64,000 nt of DNA from Ceratodon purpureus (lineage: Eukaryota; Streptophyta; Bryopsida; Pseudoditrichales; Ditrichaceae): assembly GCA_014871385.1 (NCBI GenBank), contig CM026426.1:62411599-62475598 (forward strand), read 5' to 3'. The notes beneath the pieces are model-generated. The model did not search any database. It was not told the origin of the DNA and was given only the letters and a program-made list of their open reading frames with translations. This document shows positions 21,657-31,957 of this stretch, in pieces (within the stretch, counting starts at the first letter, position 1; each line of letters opens with the position of its first letter). Position numbers and translations under genes: made by a program.

Positions 21657-23058
21657 GGCGATGGTCGACCCCACCGCAAAACCAAATGGGTTACGGTGGC
21701 TCTGTGACAAGGTTGTTGATCCTGAAGGAAGAATACAAGCACGGGGCTTGAAACCGAGGGTGACATTCCTTGCTGATTCGAAGATAACGGAGTGGAGCAT
21801 CACCTGGCGTGACACTCCCACGTCACTGGGCTTCGTGACCAAAATAGGTCAGAAGCAAATGGCGGGTGGACCAAGATTCGAGATTATTGGAGCCAGGGAA
21901 TGCAAGGATAAGGACAACGTGTGCTTGGTGATTGCATCGGTTCTTGTGGTGGAGGGGAATCCAGTGGACTGCTTCGCGGTTGTAATTCCGGCTAAGAAGT
22001 GCATGGACAGCTTGTGCTCGAAGGAAATACAGGAAGCGGCTCCTTGGGGCAGGGGCAAGAACACTACCGTAGGCGCTGACGACATACTCGACGTGATTGA
22101 TACGCTTGGCGACAAAGTGATGGAAGAGAAGACGAAGAGTTCGGTTAAGCCTTCACCAAAGTAAAGAGGCGGCCGCAAGTCTGCTGTAGAAGCGGGCACT
22201 GGTACAGTCACCCCCGAGACCGGAGAGACACAGGCAACAAGGGAGTCATCAAGAAAGAAGAAGGGAAAGGTAGCGGCTGCTGAGGGCGAGGGTGGGAGAC
22301 AGAAGAAAGGTGGGAAGAAGGAAGAGAAAAAGCAGACCGTGGCGGAAGCTCTCATGCTCGCAAACAATCTCACTTCCAAAACAAAGGACACCGACGTCCT
22401 TGCTATGTACCAGACGTTGGAGGAGGGACTTGGGCACTGCTTCCCCAACGGACAACGTGCCCTTCCTTGTCAGATTCCATATGACAGGATACACATAGCA
22501 TCCGACACATTTAAGTACAGAGCGATATTTAGGAAGAGGCAGGATCAGATAAGTCATTTCTACAAAGGACTTGGAGCAATCCGGAAGAAGCCCGAGCTGT
22601 ACTGCCTTCCTATGAGTGGTGACCCCAGAGTAAAGGATCCAGTGACGGGCAAGATTATTGAGCTTAAAGGCTTGGAAGCACTTCTTAGACCTTTGCCAGC
22701 CCTAAATATCAAGTATTCGATTGCACAGGATGCCGGCACATTTAAGCTGATACCTTGGTATGAGGATGAGCACATCCACTGGTACATAATTGGGGGCCAG
22801 CACACGTTCGAGGCTTGTCGAGAACTGGGACAGAAGGAACCACTGGACTCTCCTATGCGGCAGTATTACCTTAACCACGATATCATTCATGTATGGTCTG
22901 ATGACGAGGATACCCTCATTAAGGTCTCTAACGCATTAAACATCCAGGTGAAGGATAAAGTCGCCGAAGTAAGTTTTAGGTCCCAGCTGGAGAAGATGCG
23001 CGCCAAATGGATCGAGAGGGGGAGGATCGACAAGAAAGATGACTTCAGCGCATAGAAG

Positions 23059-23192
23059 GTAATTCACATCTTCCTCTTTTCCTGTTGTTTATATGTAGTT
23101 GAAAGTCGTCGGCGGCCCGCCGATGCTCAGGTGGTTTTCCGTATTGTAGAAGTGAGATTGATTTATCAATTTCATTTTCTTCTTCCTTGCAG
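23059..23192 (+). other. Intron 2 of the ParB-like gene
   Basis: 134 nt, donor GTAATT and acceptor CTTCCTTGCAG, phase 0. The TAG at 23053 lies just before it and must be read through for the exons to join. It carries one palindrome at 23108. Confidence 0.6.
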
Positions 23193-24519
23193 GATTTCTG
23201 CAAGGAGTACCTCAGTCCGATTCTCGGAAAGTCCCCTATGGCCCAAACCATCAAGCTGCCCTTAGTCTTTGTATCTGACGAAGCATACAACGAGTGGCAA
23301 CTGGTCTTCAACGCCTGGGAGGAGGGGAGGATCATTGGGGAGGACGGTTTAAAACCAGGATTTCCCCTAAAGCCAGCCCGCCGGGACATAACGCTGAACG
23401 ACATGCACTGGGTGATCGGTCTTCGGGACCACGAATGCAAGAGGCTAGCCAAGGAAATTCTGGACCTTAAAGTGTACCTCAAGGTCACTGGGAAAGAGGT
23501 GGTTCAACGAGATGGAACATCATTGCAGAATTGGTGTCAGCATGTGAAAACGAGTATGTTGTCCGAAATGAGCTCATGTGCATTTACAGGGGCTTCGCAC
23601 TTAAGAAACCAGGGACTGGGAAGCATATTGAGTGGAGCATGGATGACTGGAATTCCCTTCTAGTCGAGAAGGGGTTCAATGATACGATGATTAGTAATAT
23701 TCAGGCTGACTTGGAAGATAGTCTTGAGGGGAAGGAGTGGCTTAAGGGACAAAATCATCCGCTCACGCCGTCGCACGGGGCAACATCCGAATTCTTCAAG
23801 GACATTGTGCAGAAGTATTGGAAGTCGGATGTGGACCAGTCTTCGCAGTCGTCTGTACAATTCGATGCCCGAATTGCACAGGACCTGGGTGAAGTGTGCA
23901 CAACTCTTGACGTTCGCGGAGCATTCTCCTTCGACAAGGCGCAGTATGAGATGTTCGTAGTCTTTGGCTACGATACAGCGGGAAAGGAGATGCCGAACTT
24001 GCGACAAAGAGACATTCTAAGCGTTGCTGAGAGGATTCACCGTGAGGTAGAGGAGCAGGTCATTGAGTTGGTGGGGAGGGAGAAACAACTTAGGTAAATA
24101 AGCTTGTCACCCCATCCTTGTGGCTACTCGATGCTGAGTCCAATTACAATCTTCAAGGCGTGTCAAGGCTGACGGGTAGTTCGTGGACGGTGCATACTAT
24201 GCAATACTTCCCCTATAGTTCCGCCGGGTTTCAAAGGAGTTCTCTCATTGCCTCTAGGCCCAATGTTCATGTGTCAATTATGTATCCAAAAAAAACGCCC
24301 GGGGATGCATGGAATACCTTCTCGGACTTCACTGGTTTGAAACGACCGCTTCCTCCCTAAATGGACGAAGGAGAAGACGGTCTTGGGGAGGATTGGTCTA
24401 ATGGAGACCACCACGCTAGTTACTCTTACCTCCAATCTCTTCTGGAGAAAGCGATGCAGTTAGACGACGTTCGAGTGATCAATTGATGGGGAGGTGGGAA
24501 CGTCACGGCCCTCGCTCTG

Positions 24520-24653
24520 GTAAGTCACTGCTATCTCTTCTAGTGCCTTCGCTGTTTGCACACCAATCGTCGGCGGACAGCCGACGCTCATTGCATCCTT
24601 CGTGTTTCTTCTGTACAAGATTTCCTTAACCGTTTCGTCTTGTTCTTCTGCAG
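24520..24653 (+). other. Intron 3 of the ParB-like gene
   Basis: 134 nt, donor GTAAGT and acceptor TTCTTCTGCAG, phase 0. It carries one palindrome at 24569. Confidence 0.65.
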
Positions 24654-25841
24654 AAAAACCATTTGACAGTAATAGAGATCGTGCGTATCGAGGAAGAGAG
24701 ATTCCAAGCGCACTGTCGGGTTTGGAATATGACGTTCATTCCTGGCGTTTATAACGTGCCCCTCAGAGCTCCAGTTCAGAACACGCAGTCTCGGGCCGGG
24801 CCGTCTGTCCCCGCCTCTACTAGAGCCAGGACTGGCACTCTCACGCCAGCCGACTTGGGTGTGAATGCGGAGGAGGCCCATTTGGTCGGGAAGGGTGGAT
24901 GTATGGGTTCAAGGAAGACTGCAGGGGTTCACAGAATATTCAGGACTCCGACGACGACGACGATGAGCCACCAGATGTACCCGACCCAAACGTTGAAGGT
25001 GAAGCTTACCTTCCAACTGGAGATGCTGAGGAACAGGCAAAATACGACGACGACCAAGCTGAAGCTCGCATTCCAACTGGAGATGCAGAGGTACAGGAGA
25101 GATACACGGAGTACTTAGACTATGAACTAGAACCCGACGTGGTACCACTGGAAGATTCAAATCCTCGTTACGTAAACCCACCGCTGTCGCAAGTTACAGG
25201 GGAGCAAGGAACTCACTCCCTCGGCTTTGGTAATAATTCTCCTACAATACATGAGCAGGAGACTCCTCCCGCCAAGCCAGTACTTGACCTAGACCAGGCG
25301 GGGCCTCCAAAAAAGATGCAGGTTCCTCTAGCATCGAGGTCTGATCAAGAACAGGTTGTCCGTGTCCATAAACCAACCCAGGAGCCTGCAATGAGCATTG
25401 AAGGGCATCTTCCTCCTGCTGCCGTCGGCGGGTCGCCGACGGCAGACGAGCAAACTTCATCTAACCTCACTGCCAAGTCCAAGGTCACAATGAAGTCAAT
25501 CGCATTCGTCAATCAGGGTGTGAAGGGCGCAACTCGGATGATTGGCCCAGATGAGAACCCTCTGGGCAAGACACGAGCAGCAAAGAGAAGTAAGACCGAT
25601 GGTACTGCTCAGGCTTCTTCTCTTGTTGATAACGTATCCCGCGATTCCTGAGGGGTTCAGGAAGGGGAGGAGTCTTCTGGGAAGGGCAAACAGAAGGCTG
25701 CTTCCAAAAAGACTTCCTCCAAGAAGGGCACATCTGGGGAACAGCACATGAGTCCCAAGAATGTGGACGCTCCAGAGGACGTTCTGTCACCTTTGCGGGC
25801 ATCCAAACGGGAGCCTAGGTCAAAGAAGCACAAAGGTGGAG

Positions 25842-26081
25842 GTTAGTAATTCAGGCGGTGGCCCAGTCCATCTTTTAAATTTCTGCATTTATAAATTAGT
25901 GTAGTGTTCCGGCGCTAGGATTGTGTTAGATGTTTGTACTGCCAAATATAAATAAATTATCGGTAAATGCCAAGTTGTACGCTCTCTCTTTCTCCAAATA
26001 ATGTTTCTTGGAAGTCGGCTGTCCGCCGACCGTCGTCCTAACCGTCACGTTTGTCTTCTGCTTCGTTTGCTATCACTCCAG
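25842..26081 (+). other. Possible intron joining the ParB-like and first HAD-like exons
   Basis: Donor GTTAGT overlaps the TAG at 25844; acceptor ATCACTCCAG ends at 26081. Splicing joins G to AG, giving GAG and keeping the downstream frame that leads into the HAD domain. It contains the palindrome at 26014. The phase match is the main evidence. Confidence 0.45.
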
Positions 26082-26851
26082 AGTCCGCGGACAAGGAAGT
26101 TCATGGAAAACTTTGCGAAGACAGACCTAATGCAGTTCTGGAGCAGGGACCTCCACCTCTGAATGCATTTCAAATAGCCTTGGAACAGGCTACTACTTAG
26201 GTACACGATCTAGTGCTGAAGTACTTTCTGGTTCTGGATATTAACGGCCTGCTATTAGTCCAGACGAAGAGTGGCACTAGGTGGAATACTAAAACTAGAC
26301 CGGGTTTAGAGAAGTTCCTAGATTTCTGCCTGGACAATTTCGAGGTGGTCTTCTGGAGCTGCGTTCAGGAAAAGAGGTTCGAGATACTGTGGAAAGTGTT
26401 GCAGCAGCGCTGTCCTCGTCTAGATGCTGAAGTGCGCTACAAGTTCGACTAGAGTTTCTCCAAGACTTGCGTACATAAGGCCGGTAGGGAGTTTTATTTG
26501 AAGAGACTCCAGACCTTCTTCGACCTCGATGACGAGCTGAAGGGGACGGGGGCGTCTTCAATTAACACTCTCTTGGTTGATGATTCCCCTTATAAGAATG
26601 TCGCAAACACTCCTTGGAACGCTGTGCACCCTACACCATATACCTTCGATTTGAAGGAGTCGGGAAATAAGAGGAATTATCTGGTTGGAAAATTTATTCC
26701 TTGGCTTACCAATTTGAAAGAATCCAAACTCCCCGTGCCCGAGTATTGCCAGAAACACTCCGAATTTGGTCACCGTAGTCTGTTTCCGGGGGATGAAGCT
26801 TATAGTCTCTTCTCTCCACACATTGATTGCCCTAAACAAAAGAGAACATAG
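26082..26851 (+). pseudogene. FCP1/HAD-like phosphatase domain 1, two in-frame TAG codons
   Basis: One frame runs from 26082 to TAG 26849-26851, interrupted by TAG 26198-26200 and TAG 26450-26452. HAD motifs are present: LVLDING (motif I; the second Asp of the usual DxD is Asn, as in many plant FCP1-like paralogues), NFEVVFWSC (motif II) and NTLLVDDSPYKN (motif III Asp pair). Family members dephosphorylate phospho-Ser/Thr, classically of the RNA polymerase II CTD; the Asn makes catalysis doubtful. A helical region of about 30 residues precedes motif I. The TAG at 26450 falls where relatives usually have Gln. It is the first of three tandem HAD-like units and may be spliced to the ParB-like exons. 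Confidence 0.6.
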
Positions 26852-27108
26852 GAGAAGTAGAAACTGTTTTAGAGAACATGCACATGATTCAGTCGGCTGC
26901 CCGCCAACGGGATCTTCATGTATTTAGAACTATACAGTAAATAAAGTTTTCCTCCTTTTAAGTATATGAGAACGGAACTCACTGTCAAGACTGTGTATTC
27001 TATCGTGGGTGTCTTATTGTATCTCCTATTGTACGCCAGAGTATGTATGAATTGTGAATACGTAATTGACCGCCGCTGTTTACTTGGAATTTGTCCTTCA
27101 CTGTTCAG

Positions 27109-28206
27109 GAGTCACTGGAGGATGACGCCGGAGTTGAAGTGCACCAGGGACCTTTCCTTTTTAGTACGCTCTTGGAGCAGTACCCAACATCTCTTGATGG
27201 TGATGCTCACAAAGAAGAGTCTTCGGGAGCGGAAGCGGAGAATGAAAGTGATGGGGAGGACGAGTATGACTATCCTGTCGGCGGGCGGCCGACGCTGTCT
27301 GCTGCACATAGCTTCGGCCGGTGTGCTATGGCTTCCACCTCGTTCGTCAAGACCAACGTTAAGATCCCGCGCACCCGTTCCCCGCGCGATGATTCCGTCA
27401 GTGTCAGCACTGATATTATCGCGCGTAATATTGAGGTACCTCTCTAACGATACTACCTTGTCCTTGACATTAAGGGATTGCTCATCGCGGAGCACCACGG
27501 GTATATCGGTGATGACCAGAAGACAAAAATTCATATCCAGGCTAGACCTGGACTTCTTTCATTTCTAGAGTTTCTGCACGGCGAATTTTGAGGTAGTCTT
27601 TTGGTCCACGGTTTCTGAAAAGAATCTCGATCGTCACTACTAGAAGCTGTTAGCCATTCATCCTTTGCTCAGGAGCAATTACAGACGACTTCCAGGATAC
27701 TAGTGTGATATCTCGACAAGAAATAATTCTAATGGAAAACGGGAGTACTTGTTGAAGCATTTGGATAGACTTTTCTGCGACACTAGGCTACTGGCTCGAT
27801 CAGGCGCTAGTGTCCAGAATACCCTACTGGTAGACGACCGGCCTTATAGGAATGTATTTAATCATCCATTTAGCGCTGTCCATCCTAATTCTTTCTTTTG
27901 GGACTCTGCAGAGTGCAAAGAACCTCAATCCACCCCCAATTCCTATTAACTAGGGTAGTTACACCATTCCTTGCAGGACTTAAGCAGTCTGGATTGGATG
28001 TCCAGGAGTATTGTAGGAAGAATTCTAGCGTGGGGAAGCCACGTCTTTTTCCAGAATCTCGCGAATACCAGAAGTATAGGGAGGTTATTCCTTCTCATGA
28101 ATGCGGGTTTGACGTCCCGAGTAATCCTGGATTTTGGTTTGTGAATTTACCTTGTCCTCCGGAGGCCCCTAGTAGTTCCATCGTCGGCGGGCAGCCGACT
28201 GATTAG
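27109..28206 (+). pseudogene. FCP1/HAD-like domain 2 with acidic N-terminal region
   Basis: After an acceptor (ACTGTTCAG, ending 27108) an acidic Glu/Asp/Ser-rich frame runs to TAA 27445-27447. Directly in frame follows YYLVLDIKGLLI (HAD motif I, second Asp replaced by Lys). One indel near 27572 leads to NFEVVFWST (motif II), TAG 27641, TAG 27701 and NTLLVDDRPYRN (motif III). Another indel near 27940 leads to the tail, which ends in VGGQPTD and TAG 28204-28206. The palindrome at 27277 is inside the acidic region and the one at 28183 encodes VGGQPT just before the stop. Five lesions make this the most decayed of the three HAD units. Confidence 0.5.
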
Positions 28207-28516
28207 AGTCTATACCAGCGGCGCCACTTGTTTAAAAAATCACATATGATACTCTACACTCTTTAGCTAAATACGCTAAGACTGTTCCCTTTCTGAACTT
28301 CCCTGCACCACACATTTGTTTCCAGTGCTGCAGTTCGGTACTTCTTTTTGTAGATCCATGCATGAGATTTCCCTTGCTGCACATTTACCTTTGAGGTTTC
28401 TTCAATGCATCGATTTTGTCGGCGGGTCGCCGACGACTTTGAATATAGTCCATTTCTTTCATATACTTCGTCCTGTTCCTTGATTTCCTTCACTGGTTGC
28501 ACTTCATATTCTTCAG

Positions 28517-29188
28517 GGTTCCTCGTTTTATTTCAAATGCCTTCACGGTCCACCCCATCATGTCAAGAAATGTATTGTCCTAGGCGTCAATGGCCTTCTC
28601 TGCTATGTGGATCCCAGGACAGAGGCTTTGCCATGGGATACACAGCGGAATGTAGTAAAGCGCCCAGGTTTGAAGAAGCTTTTCGACATGCTTTTCTTGC
28701 ATTTCCATGTTGGTCTCTGGTCGAAGATGCCCTTGGGAGAACTGAAGCCTTTACTCACACATATTTTGCCGGCCGGTGTAATGGAGAGGCTGTCCTTCTT
28801 GTATAGCAGAAGTCACCTTATCGACCGGGAGAATTTCCCCTGGAGTTATAGGACGTTAGGTCAAGTTTGCTCCAAGGTACAGTCTTGTAATGTCTGCAAA
28901 CTAGATCAGGTGCTATTTGTGGATGTTGACCCGAGGTCATTGAGGAAGACACCAAACTGTATGTGCTACATTCCTTGGCCTTTTCAAGGTCATCTAAATT
29001 TTCCGAACGATGACGGCATTATACCTAACATTGCTACAGATATCCTTCCTCTGGTATATCCCTTGCACAAGTTCGGATCTGTACCGGAGTATATGGCGCA
29101 GGCGTGTAGGCCAGGGCAAGTGCACTGGGCAATTGAAGCTGCGAGAAAGTTTGGACGTGCACGAGTGGACTGGACTGAAGTTTGCTAG
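28517..29188 (+). CDS. FCP1/HAD-like domain 3
   Basis: An acceptor (TATTCTTCAG, ending 28516) opens a frame that is uninterrupted to TAG 29186-29188, about 223 codons. Motif I is CIVLGVNGLLC, where the nucleophile Asp of LVLD is replaced by Gly, so this copy should be catalytically dead. Motif II is HFHVGLWSK and motif III is DQVLFVDVDP. A Cys pair (CNVC) precedes motif III. The tail has WPFQGH and AIEAARKFGRARVDW. It is intact as a reading frame, unlike units 1 and 2. Its start lies in an upstream exon I cannot place; 28207-28516 carries a palindrome at 28418 and may be an intron. Confidence 0.5.
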   Translation, partial: GSSFYFKCLHGPPHHVKKCIVLGVNGLLCYVDPRTEALPWDTQRNVVKRPGLKKLFDMLFLHFHVGLWSKMPLGELKPLLTHILPAGVMERLSFLYSRSHLIDRENFPWSYRTLGQVCSKVQSCNVCKLDQVLFVDVDPRSLRKTPNCMCYIPWPFQGHLNFPNDDGIIPNIATDILPLVYPLHKFGSVPEYMAQACRPGQVHWAIEAARKFGRARVDWTEVC

Positions 29189-30341
29189 GACTGAGTTAGG
29201 CGGACTTTTTTGCCTACAACTTGCACTTTTTCCCTCCTCCTGACCAACAGAACACCTTCCATCGGCTGCCCGCCGACTTGGTCGATCCGTTTGTGCGGCC
29301 TTCAAATATATGATTTACTCATTGACCTTACGGCTATGCTTTCAGGGAAATAGTTCCCCGAGTAGGTTATAATGTGATAGGATTTACGTCAACTTGGTAC
29401 ATAGTGGTGGATGTAGACTTAATGTTGTAGGACTTAATGACTCAAAGTGCTACGGGACTAGTTAGTTTAGCGTGTTCTGTTATCGGCGGGATGTCGACTC
29501 TCTATTGTACATTTCAATACTTGAATCAACATGATATTCTTTAAAGTATTCATTGTAACTCTTATTCTGCATCATATGTCGCAATCTTCGGTTTCATATA
29601 TCCATCACTAGCAAATTCCGCCCATGCACATATCGATGTCCACTTTTGCATTCCATATTCTCTGGTATTCATGTACTCTGACAGTGTTCATCCGTGGTCT
29701 CCATCCATCGGCGGTCCGCTGAGTTCGAATTGGCCATTTCTGAATTCTGGACTTTTTTTTGTCCAAAATTACCTAAATATCCTTTATACAAAAACAATAT
29801 CAAATGTAAATTCTCCAAAACTCATACTAATAAATTAAAATCCAAATATTTCTTAAGTTTTTTAAACATGTTTCAACATTTTAAATTTATACTAATCACA
29901 AAGTATTTAAATTTTTCTACTATTTCAATGATTAAGAAAGGAGGCTGGAGAGGAGTTTGGAAGGGAATGCTTAGATTTGCTGGAGGGAATGCTTGGAGGG
30001 GCAGGAGAGAGGGATAAAGGGAATGCTTGGGGGCTGGAGAGGGGGATGGAAGGTGGCAAGGGTTGGGCCTTCGTCGAAGGAGAATAGTTGTAGAGGCCCA
30101 CCACCCCGTAGAAGGTGGAGGTGGAAGTTGCCTCGCAGCTCCAAAATCTCGGGTTCCCTCTCTCAACCCTCTCCTCCACCCGGGTGGAGCAGCTGGTTCT
30201 GTTTGCAACATTCTACCCGAGTATTCCATCAATGCCATGGAAATCTCATGCAGCCAACTTTGAGTCTTTGACCAGCGTCTAAACGATTCAGATTCAGGAG
30301 CACCGGATTCCACCTTATATTACCTTTCTCCGTTGGCACTG
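29189..30341. other. Intergenic, right edge of the palindrome block
   Basis: Contains the last three palindromes, increasingly degenerate (29261, 29482, 29707). AT-rich DNA follows (29740-29935), then a G-rich stretch with GGGAATGCTT repeats (29940-30040). No supported gene. Confidence 0.45.
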
Positions 30342-30638
30342 ATGAGTGAAAATGCAGCGACAAGGGATAGGAGAGCACGTCAGAACTAGCGTCTTCGTAA
30401 TGTTGCTCAGAAGGCTGAGGAAGGAAAGAAGAAGTATTATATGCATGTTAATGGAGAAGGGCGTCCATACGGACTTGGTAGAGGTGCATGGAATGACTTC
30501 GTTGGGAAAGTCGTACGAGGACTCGATCATTCATATATTGACATCAGACATCAACCGTTTCACTTAATAGACACTCTCATACAGCGATTAAATGAGGACT
30601 TTGAGTACAGTAATATTGTGAATCCAACATGGCTTTAG
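30342..30638 (+). pseudogene. Plant transposase-like fragment
   Basis: ATG 30342 opens a 98-codon frame with one TAG (30387-30389) and a TAG stop at 30636. The peptide MHVNGEGRPYGLGRGAW with a following HSYIDIRHQP resembles the region of plant En/Spm-type transposase proteins that reads NxxGxPxG...W; that assignment is inference and weak. Its last 12 codons form the left arm of the hairpin at 30603-30717. A related frame resumes at ATG 30801 (MAGIKKFKEKLEQM) with a TGA near 30918, probably the next exon. Confidence 0.35.
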
Positions 30639-30717
30639 TCACGCATTGGGAATAAGAGGATAAAACACTCCCAATGCGTGACCTAAGCCATGTTGGGTTC
30701 ACAATATTACTATACTC
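30603..30717. repeat. Foldback hairpin, about 48-bp arms
   Basis: 30603-30650 and 30670-30717 are inverted copies with about four mismatches around a 19-nt loop. The left arm is the 3' end of the transposase-like frame (NIVNPTW), so the right arm looks like an inverted duplication of coding sequence. Confidence 0.8.
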
Positions 30718-31099
30718 CAATGCGCCTATAAGAGGTGCCTATAAGAGCTTTATCCTCTTATAGGTCAATAAGCGAATCAATATAGGGTAGGTTAGTTAAG
30801 ATGGCTGGTATAAAGAAATTTAAGGAGAAATTGGAGCAAATGCAACACGCAAATTCATACAAGAGAACCAAAGGTAGCACTAGTCCTATTGGAATATCAA
30901 GTATTATAGAGTGTCTTTGACAAAGACTTGGGCGGACTCCTGACCTAAACAAATTACAAACGGAGTTTTTGAGAGAAAGGATGCGTGCGGAAATCAAGAT
31001 CAGGAAATCAAACATCAGAGTTACAAAGCGTGGACGAACCTGATCTTGCTCCACTCAACCGCGTTCGATCGAAGTCCCCGGTTACCACGTCAGCGGCGA

Positions 31100-31957
31100 A
31101 TATACTTGAAACTACTCCGCTTAGCCAAGGTCGCTCAAAGTCCCAAGTCACTACAGAGGTGAATGGTCATGTTCTTAAACCGGAAGTATGGGTGTGTATA
31201 GGCGTGCGCTTCCGAGGTTACCTCGGCCTGACTTGGGAGGGTCTGCCACCTCACCACCCGGGCTCCGCCTCCCCTCGCCTCGTAGCCCCGCTTCGCCTCC
31301 CAGGCCTGCTCCCACTCCTTCGCCTCCCAGCCCCGCTCCCACTCCTTCGCCTCCCAGTTGAACCTTTTTCTACTATTAGTATTTTAAGATTAAATTAATA
31401 ATATTTTATATATTAAATGTTGGTACAATGTTGAATAACCTATTATTTGGAAATAATATTGAATGAATTCAATATTTTGATAGAAGTAGAAGGTGACTTT
31501 TGAACAATTGATGATTTTAAAAAATATATGTATATTTTATGAATTACATTTTCCTCTTAGTTTAATATATTAACATTCTTGATAAACTTATAACTTGTGA
31601 ATTATAATTTTTTTATTCATGATTTTTTATTACATAAATTATTGAATCTATAACAATATAAGCTTTTTTAAAATCATAAGCATTATAAATTCGCCTTATA
31701 ACTTTTTAATTGATGGCAACTTTCAATTTATCAAAAAAAACATGACTTTCAATAAATAGCATAGAAGTTTAAAAATTTAAAAATTTAAAAGGAAACCAAT
31801 GATTGTACTTTTACTTTTATGGTAAATCAATGTAAAATAAACATTGATTATAGTATAAAAGTATATAATTTTTGGACATGATTTCTAATTATAGATTTAG
31901 AGTTCACTTAATTACTTTATATTGTTCTATATATTTATGAAATTATATAAAATATAA
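31100..31957. other. AT-rich region with a short C-rich repeat
   Basis: 31250-31360 has three to four copies of CTCCTTCGCCTCCCAG-like units. The rest is AT-rich with no gene seen. Confidence 0.45.

Larger units (their letters stand above)
21099..25846 (+). pseudogene. ParB/sulfiredoxin-like domain protein, multi-exon, several in-frame stops
   Basis: Exon 1 is 21099-21118 (MATSES, split Gly codon). Exon 2 begins at 21657 in phase and stays in one frame to 23058 except TAA 22162 and TAG 23053. Intron 2 is 23059-23192. Exon 3 runs from 23193 with indels near 23528 and 24095, TAA 24358 and TGA 24484, to a donor at 24520. Intron 3 is 24520-24653. Exon 4 starts at 24654, shifts frame near 24890, has TGA 25649, and stops at TAG 25844 or splices at 25842. 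The motif IIGGQHTFEACREL near 22785-22830 resembles the ParB/sulfiredoxin core (GGxHxxxA). A basic Lys-rich stretch precedes it; the 3' part is acidic with a basic C-terminus. ParB-fold domains act as nucleotide-dependent or nuclease modules; the role here is unknown. Confidence 0.55.
14635..29723. repeat. Block of about 30 interspersed 17-bp palindromes, GTCGGCnGnCnGCCGAC
   Basis: I found copies starting at 14635, 15804, 15919, 16126, 18239, 19401, 19758, 20111, 20189, 21131, 21204, 21278, 21353, 21426, 21474, 21515, 21554, 21595, 23108, 24569, 25424, 26014, 26892, 27277, 28183, 28418, 29261, 29482 and 29707, plus half-sites near 20141, 20171, 20270 and 21000-21090. The two common forms, GTCGGCGGGCAGCCGAC and GTCGGCTGTCCGCCGAC, are approximately each other's complement. 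I see none outside this block. They fall in introns, UTRs and coding exons; in coding sequence they read as VGGQPT-like or RRSAD-like peptides. Confidence 0.9.

Noticed and set aside
23484..23528. Short 45-nt or 57-nt intron to explain the frame change in the ParB-like gene
   Set aside because: Lengths divisible by three do not change the frame, and the donor giving the right shift does not restore the expected codon; an indel is simpler.
14635..29723. CRISPR-like array
   Set aside because: Spacing is irregular, copies lie in introns and exons of eukaryotic genes, and there is no leader or cas gene.
14635..29723. Endogenous giant-virus segment
   Set aside because: HAD-, ParB- and kinase-like domains could suggest it, but the genes have spliceosomal introns and no capsid, polymerase or packaging gene is visible.
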